Notes under the pieces: generated by a model | Databases searched by the model: none | Told to the model about the DNA's origin: nothing | Seen by the model: only the letters and a program-made list of their open reading frames with translations | Source: Kineothrix sp. IPX-CK | GTDB taxonomy: Bacteria; Bacillota; Clostridia; Lachnospirales; Lachnospiraceae | Reading direction: 5' to 3' | DNA: 64,000 bases | Assembly: GCF_039134705.1 (NCBI RefSeq) | Contig: NZ_CP146256.1 | Coordinates: 3,534,001 to 3,598,000 of the forward strand | Program-made: the position numbers and the translations under genes | In this document: positions 44,101 through 51,868 of the stretch, piece after piece | Numbering within the stretch: the first letter of the stretch is position 1 | Layout of the letters: every line of letters begins with the position of its first letter

Positions 44101-44132
44101 GCCCTTTGCCGGTCAAACAACCGACAAAGGGC
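44094..44132 (-). terminator. T-box regulated terminator of valS
   Basis: GCCCTTTGTCGG pairs with CCGGCAAAGGGC (44101-44132) on the minus strand and is followed by TTTTTT (44095-44100). It is the terminator of the valS T-box. Confidence 0.9.
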
Positions 44133-44375
44133 GTAAGCTACGCGGTACCACCTTTATTTCTCACTCATGAATTCTGAAAATAATCCCCAGAATCCTATCC
44201 TGTAACGAGGATAAATCGTGAAAGCTTACTTGGCGCTGCACGCGGTTAGGCCTCCCGGTTCCAAAGCTACCTTCCGCATGCCCTTCTTCAGACGACCTTT
44301 CAGCCGGTGAGCCATCCTCTCTATTAAGGGGCTGTGCGTACTCCTCTTTGTCATTACCTTTTTATGTTTTGTTCT
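44094..44375 (-). promoter_or_regulatory. Valine T-box riboswitch leader of valS
   Basis: The T-box AAGGTGGTACCGCG lies at 44141-44154 (minus strand), followed by the terminator. Stem I is upstream with AGAGAGGATGG and GGCTGAAAGG-type elements, and a specifier candidate GTA (Val) lies at 44268-44270 in the context GGAAGGTAGC. A 63-codon open frame crosses this region by chance. Confidence 0.88.
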
Positions 44376-44388
44376 TATATTACTATTA

Positions 44389-44417
44389 AATATAGTAAAC
44401 CGAGGCTGTTTTGTCAA
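44389..44417 (-). promoter_or_regulatory. valS promoter
   Basis: TTGACA (44412-44417), 17 bases, TATATT (44389-44394) on the minus strand. The -35 overlaps the last codons of the upstream membrane gene, so valS is set off by its own promoter immediately behind that gene. Confidence 0.85.
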
Positions 44418-45016
44418 GGCGGACTTTCATATGAAATACTTTTTCCCATATTCGGAAAGTCTGCCGCAAACGTCGCATCCGCCGTAAACAAAAGAATCAG
44501 CGCAAGGCATAAGAGCTGAAGCAGCTTTCTGCCCCCTTCCGTTTTCCATATCTTCCGGTATAAAAGACGCATATACGGGATGATATAGCAAATGAGCATC
44601 CATCCGGAAAGTCCGAACATCAGGCTCCCCCATAAACAGATCCGCCCGCTGATGTTCAAAAAATCATTGCTGTAATCCCACCAGCGGATTCCCCATGTCC
44701 GTTCCAGAAACCAACTGGCCAGATACTCCAATACGGAGCTGAGAAGCATCGAAATAAAAAATACGCGCACAGGCTTATATTCATACCTCCCTAATACAAC
44801 GGAAAGGATGAGTCCTCCAATTCCGTATATCGGAAGCCATGGGCCGAACAGAACTCCCCGATTGACGAATTCTCCCTCCATCACCACATAAATCAATACT
44901 TCCCACAGCCAGCCTGCAAAGGAAAGCAGAAAAAACAGCGGTGTGTAGAAAAAAAATCCGTAAGTCTCATTTCTTTTCCGCCTGATCAACTCTGCATAAC
45001 TAATTTTCTGATTCAT
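44414..45016 (-). CDS. CmpB-like putative ABC-transporter type IV membrane protein
   Basis: This 200-residue protein has five or six hydrophobic segments. The block LSFAGWLWEVLIYVVMEGEFVNRGVLFGPWLPIYGIGGLI and the later LASWFLERTWGIRWWDYSNDFLNISGRICLWGSLMFG are characteristic of the PF06541 family (putative ABC-transporter type IV), common in Clostridia and of unproven function. It has no ATPase partner nearby. Its last codons overlap the valS promoter. Confidence 0.85.
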   Translation of the reverse strand: MNQKISYAELIRRKRNETYGFFFYTPLFFLLSFAGWLWEVLIYVVMEGEFVNRGVLFGPWLPIYGIGGLILSVVLGRYEYKPVRVFFISMLLSSVLEYLASWFLERTWGIRWWDYSNDFLNISGRICLWGSLMFGLSGWMLICYIIPYMRLLYRKIWKTEGGRKLLQLLCLALILLFTADATFAADFPNMGKSISYESPP

Positions 45017-45105
45017 AAATGTAAATACCGCCTCGCGTTCCGCTCATTGATACCCAAAATACCGATTTGCTATTAGTATCTCCGATAAAAAGGTAAAAAT
45101 ACATA

Positions 45106-45127
45106 GCGGGCGTGACGGGATTCGAAC
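45106..45127 (-). other. 3' tRNA fragment, probable attachment-site scar
   Basis: On the minus strand GTTCGAATCCCGTCACGCCCGC reads as the T-loop, 3' half of the T-stem and 3' acceptor strand of a tRNA. The bases upstream (ATTTG) do not pair as a T-stem and there is no D- or anticodon arm, so it is not a working tRNA. Such 3' ends are left by tRNA-targeting integrases. It lies at the edge of the AT-rich region 45.2-50.2 kb. Confidence 0.6.
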
Positions 45128-45147
45128 AAATCCCCGCACACATTTTT

Positions 45148-45166
45148 GCACACATTGAATGTGTGC
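45148..45166. terminator. Bidirectional terminator-like hairpin
   Basis: GCACACATT-GA-ATGTGTGC followed by TTTTA on the plus strand and by AAAAATG on the other. It ends the transcript of the hypothetical gene at 45229-46095, or insulates the island edge. Confidence 0.45.
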
Positions 45167-45228
45167 TTTTATGTAAAAATAGATTTGCTAATGTAAAAAA
45201 TTGCAAAGTAATTCGACGGCGGAAATGC

Positions 45229-46095
45229 TTATACTTTGCGATATTTTTCAGATAGCAATACATATAATGTTATCCATTTATTGGGTTCACCTATTTTACC
45301 AACCTCAAAATACGGAAAGGATTTATCAAGAATATATTTACCATCATAATCTTTTTTGCTATCTAACAATTCTAACGCTTTATTACAATTAGAATGATTC
45401 GCCCCGCCAAGAACAGAAAGACCGTATATAGTCATTTGTAAACCCAATTTCACATGGTCAAATGGATAATATGTCCCCACCATTTCTTCAATGATTGCCT
45501 TTTCCTGGTTATCAGGGTGGAATGCAACGTAATGGCTGATATAAAAGTTTATCAGCGATTTAAACTGCGGCAGAATAACGCCAATCTTTTTCAACTCCGC
45601 CGCAAGCAAAAGGTAGGTTGTAGTTTGTCTGTAGCACCCCATGCCGGGAAGCTTAGAGTCGTTTGTTTTCTTAGTTTTGTCCAGACACCGGCATGTACCA
45701 TCTTCCCGTATGGTGGAAAAGGCTATAGATATTTCTTCTTTCACCCATGTCTGCTCGTAATAACCAAGGGATACCAAATTCCTTAATAGCAATATTTTGG
45801 CACATTTCATACTGCGATTCATATTCCTAATGACACGTTCAATATAATCATCAATAGGAACATCAACGCGTGTTAAGCCAAATTCTGCAAGTGCACATAA
45901 AGCAGTGACATCTTCCCATTTTTTATTAAGCTTAAACTTATCCATGATTAACCTGACAGTTTCTGACTTCAATAAATCGTCAAGAGCCTTTTTTACTTCA
46001 GAATCATCTTTGGGAAAGTCTAAAAGCTCTATCATTGTACGATATTTTACCTCCGGGTTTTCCACCTCAAGAAGCCAATAAATTACATTGTTCAT
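45229..46095 (-). CDS. Unknown protein, alpha/alpha-repeat (prenyltransferase-like) character
   Basis: The 288-residue protein is rich in alternating helices (EVKYRTMIELLDFPKDD, LLLRNLVSLGYYEQTWVKEEI, QTTTYLLLAAELKKIGVILP, IYGLSVLGGANHSNCNKALELL). CRCLDKTKK and GMGCYRQTT resemble the repeat edges of squalene/prenyltransferase-like alpha/alpha toroids, but no catalytic motif is visible, so I do not assign a function. It is AT-rich compared with the genes before 45 kb. The start ATG at 46095 has an AAAGGAA-like site. Confidence 0.6.
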   Translation of the reverse strand: MNNVIYWLLEVENPEVKYRTMIELLDFPKDDSEVKKALDDLLKSETVRLIMDKFKLNKKWEDVTALCALAEFGLTRVDVPIDDYIERVIRNMNRSMKCAKILLLRNLVSLGYYEQTWVKEEISIAFSTIREDGTCRCLDKTKKTNDSKLPGMGCYRQTTTYLLLAAELKKIGVILPQFKSLINFYISHYVAFHPDNQEKAIIEEMVGTYYPFDHVKLGLQMTIYGLSVLGGANHSNCNKALELLDSKKDYDGKYILDKSFPYFEVGKIGEPNKWITLYVLLSEKYRKV

Positions 46096-46170
46096 TGATG
46101 TACCACTTCTTTCCTTTTGTTATTTCGTAGAATATTTCCGTACATTATGCTATTCAAAAAATATAAACTC

Positions 46171-46326
46171 TTAACTAAAGCACTTTTGTTTCGAATTTCG
46201 CAGATTCGGTGGAAATAGTTTTCCTTTAATCGATTCCAAGGATAAACCGACCATTTCTAAGCGGCGGCACATATCGTCAATTGCACCGTTCACCTGCGCT
46301 TCAATGGATTGTCCAACATTCCCCTC
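46171..46326 (-). pseudogene. C-terminal remnant of an unidentified gene
   Basis: Fifty-one in-frame codons end in a TAA at 46171-46173 (GQSIEAQVNGAIDDMCRRLE, then MVGLSLESIKGKLFPPNLR). They begin directly after an in-frame TAA with no start codon or ribosome site. The composition is protein-like (amphipathic helix, GC-balanced codons unlike the AT-rich surroundings), so I read it as the tail of a lost gene, perhaps from a mobile element. I do not recognise the family. Confidence 0.5.
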
Positions 46327-46500
46327 TTAGTTCGTTTTTGCAGCATTTGTAAAATAAATAAAAATTCCTTTATATTCTTTTTTGGATAATCATACTTTCC
46401 CATGTAGTAGATGTCAACCTTTTCCAATATATATTATTACACTTTCAAAAGTAACATCTTTCTTTACCAGGCATGATAACGGTTATTCGTTACCCCTACA

Positions 46501-46543
46501 AGCAAACTTGAGTCAGAAAGGGACTTTCTGACTCAAGTTTGCT
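46501..46543. repeat. 43-bp perfect palindrome
   Basis: AGCAAACTTGAGTCAGAAAG (46501-46520), loop GGA, and its exact reverse complement (46524-46543). It lies 25 bases after the acetyltransferase stop. There is no T-run on either side, so it is not a normal intrinsic terminator, though it would form a very strong RNA or cruciform hairpin. Confidence 0.8.
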
Positions 46544-46568
46544 GTTCAGGCATAACATATGAAATAGC

Positions 46569-47627
46569 TCAAGTATTTCTATTTAGAAAATCCAGCCAAA
46601 CCTGGCTTCTGAAATTAGAACACAAACCATAGTCTTGCAGATAAGTAATATAATCTTTAAACCTTGAATAATCCGGATTAATTTTACTATGTTCCATAGT
46701 AGTCATTATACTAATAGTTTTTTCAATGTTATTAGATTTTATATAACAATACAGAGAATCCCATATCAAACAACTCTCGGTTTTAGAGGCATTCTCCAGA
46801 TATTCGCCCCATTCAAACCATTCAGCTTCAGATAAATCTTGTATATTCTCAATTGGAGGATATGTTGAAAAAGCATAATAATTATTGTTATATTTAAATC
46901 CCAATTTTTCAGCTAAAGCGATTGATCCTTTATTAGTATCTACACAAAGCCAATTTATTTTTTCGTAACCTTTATTAAAACAATCCTTAACAACTGCAGA
47001 AACAACTATTTTTCCGAATCCATTTTTTCTATATCTTTCATCCGTATGAATTCCAATTGTTATTTCTTTATCAAAGCTGCAATCACTTAATGACCAACTC
47101 ACAATAACATTTCCATTATGTATAAAATATCCTGCCCCATCTTTTTCAAATCTTGTATCGTCTCCCCAATCAGCAATCCATTCAAGTAGTTTCTCCGAGT
47201 TTTCATAAGAAGCATTCCTTAATAAATCAGTGTCAATTTTCTCAATTATAAAGCCATCTTCTAAATGTTTATTACATTCCTTAAAGTCATCAACAGATAA
47301 TATATAGTGCCTCCTTTTATATTTTCTAATAAAATGATTTTTATGAATCGTTGGTATTAAATTTATCCACTCACTTGAGTCAGGCGTCAACGGGTCCCAA
47401 AAATCTATTACCATAGACACTTCAGAATTAAAATTGACATCACTGGAACTACCTACAATTAAGTTACATTCACAGGTCTTTATCAATGCAGCTGTTGGGT
47501 TATCTATGCTGTTTGCATATATTTCACCCGGCATGGCACCATTTATAACAGAAAATACAGATAATTCATTTTGAGATTTGACTAAAGGTATTATTTTATT
47601 AAAATCATCATTATTTAATTTAAACAT
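46569..47627 (-). CDS. GNAT-family acetyltransferase (ZmaR-like)
   Basis: The 352-residue protein has a central acetyl-CoA binding region: EITIGIHTDERYRKNGFGKIVVSAVV (the RxxGxG type) and NKGSIALAEKLGFKYNNNYYAF. It resembles the GNAT_acetyltran family that includes the zwittermicin A resistance protein ZmaR. The C-terminal part (about 260-352) may be a separate helical domain. The family often acts in antibiotic self-protection, so a resistance role is possible but not shown. Codon use is AT-rich like its neighbours. Its start at 47627 has AGGAGA. Confidence 0.75.
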   Translation of the reverse strand: MFKLNNDDFNKIIPLVKSQNELSVFSVINGAMPGEIYANSIDNPTAALIKTCECNLIVGSSSDVNFNSEVSMVIDFWDPLTPDSSEWINLIPTIHKNHFIRKYKRRHYILSVDDFKECNKHLEDGFIIEKIDTDLLRNASYENSEKLLEWIADWGDDTRFEKDGAGYFIHNGNVIVSWSLSDCSFDKEITIGIHTDERYRKNGFGKIVVSAVVKDCFNKGYEKINWLCVDTNKGSIALAEKLGFKYNNNYYAFSTYPPIENIQDLSEAEWFEWGEYLENASKTESCLIWDSLYCYIKSNNIEKTISIMTTMEHSKINPDYSRFKDYITYLQDYGLCSNFRSQVWLDFLNRNT

Positions 47628-47686
47628 AAATTTCTCCTAAAAATATAATTATTTTATAACTCATAAATTATTAATACTATCTTGTT

Positions 47687-48682
47687 TTATGTCCTGCTGA
47701 TTTTATTCTTTAATTTCTGTTTGGATATATGAATAGCTTTATTTTTACCCCATTCATCTTCATTTTTTAATTGACAATACAATTTCCAGCGTTCATTTGA
47801 AATAATCTTGTTTTCAATAGCTTTTTTTACAGCGCAGCCAGGTTCTGTTGTATGTGTACAATCACTATATTTGCAATCTCCAAAAAGTTCCTTTATATCT
47901 GAAAAAGTATCATCAATCCCTTCGCTTGCTTCCCACATACCTAATTCTCTTATTCCCGGTGTATCAATAATTGCAACTCCTGATGGAAGCATTATCAATT
48001 GCCTGTGGGTGGTAGTATGGCGTCCCTTTGAATCGTTTTCTCGTATCTCACTGACTTTCATCAGTTCTTTACCTGCAATTGCATTTACAAGAGTAGACTT
48101 TCCAACACCTGATGAGCCAAGAAGTACAATTGTACTACCACTTTTCAAATAAGAATCAAGCTGCTTCATGCCAATTCCTGATTTTGCGCTTGTGATACAG
48201 ATATCAATTTTTTCTGATATGCTTTTGACTTCTTTTATATAACATTCAACGTTGTTACATAAATCAGCTTTTGTTAAAATTACTACTGGCTTTGCTCCAC
48301 TTTTTAATGCTACGCTTATATATCTTGTGATACGATTCACATTAAAATTCTTATTGAGTGAATCAACTATAAAAACATAGTCAAAATTTGCTGCAAGTAC
48401 CTGCTCTTTTATTGTTTTTACATAACCTGCCTCATGTCCTGAAAAATCTGTTCTTGAAAACTTGCTTTTTCTTTCAAAGACTTTTTCAATAATAGAATCT
48501 CCATTTTGGTTAAAGTAAACCAATACCTTATCCCCTACAACCGGGAATATACTATTTTCTCTATAGAATGCTCCCCTTAATTTTGCATGAATCTCTCCAT
48601 GTTCACATATTAACGTAAACAGTTCTCGTTGAACTTCACAAACAATAGCATGCACTTGTGTTCCGTTTTCTTTCATTTTCAA
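47687..48682 (-). CDS. rsgA: RsgA/YjeQ circularly permuted ribosome GTPase
   Basis: RsgA is a late 30S assembly GTPase. This 331-residue protein has an OB-fold N-terminus, then the permuted G-motifs: VVILTKADL (G4) before the P-loop LLGSSGVGKSTLVNAIAG (G1), IIDTPGIRELG (G3), then a zinc finger CKYSDCTHTTEPGC. GGAGG lies 7 bases before a TTG at 48682 and 13 before the ATG at 48676; the spacing favours TTG. Its AT-rich sequence, position on an island and attenuator leader suggest an acquired second copy, possibly with a ribosome-protection or antibiotic-response role. That is inferred; the main rsgA is not in this window. Confidence 0.88.
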   Translation of the reverse strand: MKMKENGTQVHAIVCEVQRELFTLICEHGEIHAKLRGAFYRENSIFPVVGDKVLVYFNQNGDSIIEKVFERKSKFSRTDFSGHEAGYVKTIKEQVLAANFDYVFIVDSLNKNFNVNRITRYISVALKSGAKPVVILTKADLCNNVECYIKEVKSISEKIDICITSAKSGIGMKQLDSYLKSGSTIVLLGSSGVGKSTLVNAIAGKELMKVSEIRENDSKGRHTTTHRQLIMLPSGVAIIDTPGIRELGMWEASEGIDDTFSDIKELFGDCKYSDCTHTTEPGCAVKKAIENKIISNERWKLYCQLKNEDEWGKNKAIHISKQKLKNKISRT

Positions 48683-48705
48683 TAGTTTTCCTCCAATTTT
48701 GGGTA

Positions 48706-48731
48706 CAAAAAAACTTGCCCATTGGCAAGTC
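48706..48731 (-). terminator. Attenuator terminator in the rsgA leader
   Basis: On the minus strand ACTTGCC-AAT-GGGCAAGT followed by TTTTTTTG, placed between the leader peptide and the rsgA ribosome site. Read-through would be required for expression. Confidence 0.75.
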
Positions 48732-48804
48732 TGTTTATACAGTATTTACAAAAGGGTTCCTTATACGCAAAAAGCAAAAGCTTTCTGCATACTTCAATAT
48801 TAAA

Positions 48805-48837
48805 TTATTGATTCATCACCATATCTATTTTTTTCAT
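48805..48837 (-). CDS. Ten-residue leader peptide of rsgA
   Basis: The minus-strand reading frame MKKIDMVMNQ, behind AAAGGGG, lies between the promoter and the attenuator. Short leader peptides before ribosome-linked or resistance genes let stalled ribosomes choose between hairpins. No proteomic proof; position and ribosome site are the evidence. Confidence 0.55.
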   Translation of the reverse strand: MKKIDMVMNQ

Positions 48838-48891
48838 AATTTAATCAACCCCTTTCGTGAGCAAATTGAAGTTTTTAATACTAACTTAATT

Positions 48892-48920
48892 ATTATAAAT
48901 TAAATAATATATGAAATCAA
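48892..48920 (-). promoter_or_regulatory. rsgA leader promoter
   Basis: TTGATT (48915-48920), 17 bases, TATAAT (48892-48897) on the minus strand, with a leader of about 200 bases carrying the peptide and attenuator. Confidence 0.65.
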
Positions 48921-48943
48921 GTATATATCTCAATTTTTAACTT

Positions 48944-49561
48944 TTATTCTGCCCATTGCATTTGCTCATAGGGAATACCCATCTTCTTGCATTCTTCGCA
49001 AACCTCGTGCTTTTCTATACTATTCCCGATAGTGTATTTTAAAATCTTATTACGGAAGACAATAAATTTAATATTTCCCGCCTTAAAATCAACAAACCAA
49101 TTTCCGCCTCTTGCCTCATCTGAAATCATTACTTCTGATATCAAATTGGGAAAATCTCTGTTTGTCGAAGTAAAATATATAACTGTCCAGTATTTTGGAT
49201 TTCCTTGAGTCTTCCATATTTCTACTTTGTTGATAGTAAGGTAATCAAGTATCAAATCATTCTCTATACTTTCCTTAATAAGGACGCCTTCATATAAGCC
49301 TGTTTTTTCATTAAGAACAGCATTGTTTCCACATGTGTGAATCTCTTGTGCACCGTCAATGGTCAAATCATCTTTTAGTAAAACGTCGATAGAGACCTGA
49401 AAAAATTTACTCAGTATCAAAAGCTTATCAACATTTGGTAAAGCTATATCCGCCTCCCATTTCGATATGCATTGTCTGCTAACATTACAAATTTCTGCCA
49501 TATATTCTTGCGAATACCCGTTTTTCTTTCTTAACATTTGTATTTTTTCAGACAGTTTCAT
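48944..49561 (-). CDS. XRE-family transcriptional regulator
   Basis: The 205-residue protein starts at the ATG at 49561 (MKLSEKIQMLRKKNGYSQEYMAE). The helix-turn-helix continues CNVSRQCISKWEADIALPNVDKLL. The C-terminal 130 residues (LYEGVLIKESIENDLILDYL, VIYFTSTNRDFPNLIS, CEECKKMGIPYEQMQW) are unlike known sensor domains I recall. Another 42 codons extend upstream in frame but carry no family sequence. It lies between rsgA and the S51 peptidase and may regulate the island. Confidence 0.85.
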   Translation of the reverse strand: MKLSEKIQMLRKKNGYSQEYMAEICNVSRQCISKWEADIALPNVDKLLILSKFFQVSIDVLLKDDLTIDGAQEIHTCGNNAVLNEKTGLYEGVLIKESIENDLILDYLTINKVEIWKTQGNPKYWTVIYFTSTNRDFPNLISEVMISDEARGGNWFVDFKAGNIKFIVFRNKILKYTIGNSIEKHEVCEECKKMGIPYEQMQWAE

Positions 49562-49655
49562 TTTTATACCCCATGTGCGCTTTGGCAGACTCAAAATCAA
49601 TAGTTGAAAACACTTTTCTTTCAACCTTATACCAGCCCTTTGTTTTAAAATGCTA

Positions 49656-50210
49656 TCATTCAAGAATATAGCACTCTTCCTCTTCAATGATAATTGCTTG
49701 ACTATTTGTTAGATTTATGTGTGAAGTATGGTTAATGTCTATGTCCCCGGATATGTTGCCTTCTATGCAGTGCACACTTAATGTACACGGTAAAAATCCA
49801 AGGTTATCTTCGAATCCATTCACGCATATGCAACTTCCGGCACTTACACCAATATATATTCCCCCTTGATCAATGAACCTCTTAAGCAGACTTACAAAAT
49901 TTGCTTCATACATTTTGTCAAGAAGATATCTGCTATCACCGCCACAGACATAAACGGTATCAAAATCAGCCATTTCTTCATATTCCATTACATAGTCAAG
50001 ATTATAGGTCTTTATGTTTTCAGCTGTTATACCCGCATTCAGCAGATCGTCCATGCACTTTGGCAGTACAGCTTTTGCAGCATCATAAGTAGCAGCAGTC
50101 GGTATCCATATTGCCCTTATTTCATTCGATGGTCTATTAACCATATCGAGAAACTTTTGCTCGATTTTTTTGTTTTCAAAGCCGGCTGATGTCAGTATAA
50201 TCTTTTTCAT
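49656..50210 (-). CDS. Peptidase S51/PepE-like serine hydrolase
   Basis: The 184-residue protein has the type 1 glutamine amidotransferase-like fold of S51 peptidases: KKIILTSAGFENKKIEQ, IWIPTAATYDAAK, VCGGDSRYLLDKM and the nucleophile Ser in IYIGVSAGSCIC. Family members cleave Asp-X dipeptides or cyanophycin products; others act in antibiotic export operons. GGAGG lies 6-8 bases before the ATG at 50210. A broken relative of the same family lies at 57646-57894. Confidence 0.85.
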   Translation of the reverse strand: MKKIILTSAGFENKKIEQKFLDMVNRPSNEIRAIWIPTAATYDAAKAVLPKCMDDLLNAGITAENIKTYNLDYVMEYEEMADFDTVYVCGGDSRYLLDKMYEANFVSLLKRFIDQGGIYIGVSAGSCICVNGFEDNLGFLPCTLSVHCIEGNISGDIDINHTSHINLTNSQAIIIEEEECYILE

Positions 50211-50346
50211 TGTATACCTCCATAGGAATTTTATAATTGTCAAATATCATTATAATAAACTCATCCATTAACATCTACCAACTTATAAGTTCATTTCGGC
50301 AACCTGCAAGTGCATAAATTATATATTTTATCATAGCATTCTATCC

Positions 50347-50727
50347 CTATTCGTGCAATTCTAACGGCAATCCGTCCGGATCCGCAAAGAAAGTCATCTT
50401 TTTTCCCGTAAATGTGTCCATACGGACAGGCTCAGTCTCGATTCCTAGTCCCTTGAGCTCTTCTATAACCTCCTCGATCTTCTCTACCTTAAAAGCCAGA
50501 TGCCTCAGTCCGCAAGCCTCCGGGTAACTCGGCCGCTTAGGACTTTCCGGTATCCCAAACAGCTCCAGCTCCATATCTCCCAGCCTTAGATCCAGCTTAT
50601 AATCGCCTCGCTCCTGCCTGTAATTCTCACGAACCACCTCAAATCCCAACAAATCCACATAAAAATGTTTTGATTTTTTATAATCGGAAACAATAATTGC
50701 CACATGATGTACATGATTTAATTTCAT
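50347..50727 (-). CDS. VOC/glyoxalase-like protein
   Basis: This 126-residue protein has the two beta-alpha-beta-beta-beta repeats of the VOC fold: HVHHVAIIVSDYKKSKHFYVDLLGFEVVRE and LRHLAFKVEKIEEVIEELKGLGIE. The metal-site candidates are His in VHHVAI, Glu in MELELF, His in RHLAF and Glu in PLELHE, the SMU/GloA2-type pattern. It may be a lactoylglutathione lyase or a related enzyme. The ATG at 50727 is preferred; AGAAAGG is 13 bases upstream. Confidence 0.85.
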   Translation of the reverse strand: MKLNHVHHVAIIVSDYKKSKHFYVDLLGFEVVRENYRQERGDYKLDLRLGDMELELFGIPESPKRPSYPEACGLRHLAFKVEKIEEVIEELKGLGIETEPVRMDTFTGKKMTFFADPDGLPLELHE

Positions 50728-50929
50728 ATTAATAGCCATGCCTTTCTTTTTATACCATTTTATCACACATTCTTTTTCGCATATACATCGATTCTTCTAC
50801 TATAAAAGAATCGCAAACTGGCATAGTTAAAAAGTTTCAAAATGGCACTTTTTACAGCTCCATTTCTGAGTATAATGTGATTTAAACATTAGTACATAAC
50901 AAAATAAAATCATAGGAGGAGAAACTGTA

Positions 50930-51520
50930 ATGAGAAATGAAAAGGTTTATAAAATTGTATTTATCGGTTTAATCGCTGCTTTGTCCTACGTAGTATTCAC
51001 TTTCTTACAAATTAAAATCACATTGCCTGGAGGTGACGCCACCTCTATCCATCTGGGAAATGCCGTATGTGTTATTGGGGCTTTGCTTCTCGGCGGGGTA
51101 TCCGGAGGCCTTGGCGGTGCTCTCGGAATGACTATCGGCGACCTTATGGATCCGGTCTATGTTGTATATGCCCCCAAGACCTTCCTGCTTAAGTTTTTCA
51201 TCGGTTTCATAACCGGCATTATCGCCCACAAATTCGGCAAGATTTCTACGGAGACCAATTCAAAAAAAGTATTTAAATGGACTGTATTGGCCGCGGTAAG
51301 CGGACTCCTTTTCAACGTAATCTTCGATCCTCTCATCGGATATTACTACAAGCTTCTCATCCTTGGAAAGCCTGCTGCTGAGATCACTCTTGCATGGAAC
51401 ATCGCTGCAACCTCCATCAATGCGGTGACCTCCTCTATCGTATCCGTTGCCGTATATATGGCATTGCGTCCTGCGTTGAAAAAGTCCGGTCTATTCTTCA
51501 ACATAGGTACCATCAAATAG
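50930..51520 (+). CDS. ECF transporter S component
   Basis: The 196-residue membrane protein has six hydrophobic segments, with VFIGLIAALSYVVFTFLQIKITLPGGDATSIHLGNAVCVIGALLLGGVSGGLGGALG, a long ECF-S (riboflavin-type) signature region, then DLMDPVYVVYAPKTFLLKFFIG. It binds a vitamin or related substrate and needs a shared EcfAAT module encoded elsewhere. The substrate is not known. AGGAGGAG lies 8 bases before the ATG. No riboswitch is obvious in the 160-base leader. Confidence 0.9.
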   Translation: MRNEKVYKIVFIGLIAALSYVVFTFLQIKITLPGGDATSIHLGNAVCVIGALLLGGVSGGLGGALGMTIGDLMDPVYVVYAPKTFLLKFFIGFITGIIAHKFGKISTETNSKKVFKWTVLAAVSGLLFNVIFDPLIGYYYKLLILGKPAAEITLAWNIAATSINAVTSSIVSVAVYMALRPALKKSGLFFNIGTIK

Positions 51521-51522
51521 CA

Positions 51523-51557
51523 TTAAGGGTATTCTCCTGACCGGAGAATACCCTTAA
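51523..51557 (+). terminator. Hairpin after the ECF S-component gene
   Basis: TTAAGGGTATTCTCC and GGAGAATACCCTTAA form a perfect 15-bp stem three bases after the stop, without a strong T-run. Confidence 0.6.
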
Positions 51558-51609
51558 CAAGGCTTTAATCATATTATTCTATTGTAGTCTTCTTACGGAA
51601 ATTGCAGTA

Positions 51610-51813
51610 TTAATCTTCTTCCGGAACAACAATGGCCGCAACCAGATATATGATCAGTCCCGTTCCAAAGCTAGCTATACTCAGAATTAACCAAATCAAT
51701 CTCACCACCGTAGGGTCCATTCCCAAATAATTACCAAGCCCTCCGCAGACACCGCAAATCATCCTGTTAAATTTCGACCTCGTCAACTTCTTATATTCGT
51801 TATCCATATTCAT
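51610..51813 (-). CDS. PspC-domain envelope stress protein
   Basis: This 67-residue protein is one PspC domain: YKKLTRSKFNRMICGVCGGLGNYLGMDPTVVRLIW, then a membrane helix LILSIASFGTGLIIYLVAAIVVPEED. PspC proteins sense or buffer envelope stress. It ends the padR-DUF1700-DUF4097 operon, 55 bases after the DUF4097 gene. GG-rich site before the ATG. Confidence 0.93.
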   Translation of the reverse strand: MNMDNEYKKLTRSKFNRMICGVCGGLGNYLGMDPTVVRLIWLILSIASFGTGLIIYLVAAIVVPEED

Positions 51814-51868
51814 ACCATCCTTTTCTTTTTTATTTTAAAGTATTATTTTGTTACAACTACTTATTTCC

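Noticed and set aside
44226..44417. 63-codon open frame on the minus strand
   Set aside because: It crosses the valS T-box Stem I and promoter; there is no ribosome site and the T-box explains the sequence.
45106..45140. Complete tRNA gene
   Set aside because: Only the T-loop and 3' acceptor strand are present and the T-stem does not pair.
46501..46543. Normal intrinsic terminator of the acetyltransferase gene
   Set aside because: The stem is perfect but no T-run follows on either strand; kept as a palindrome.
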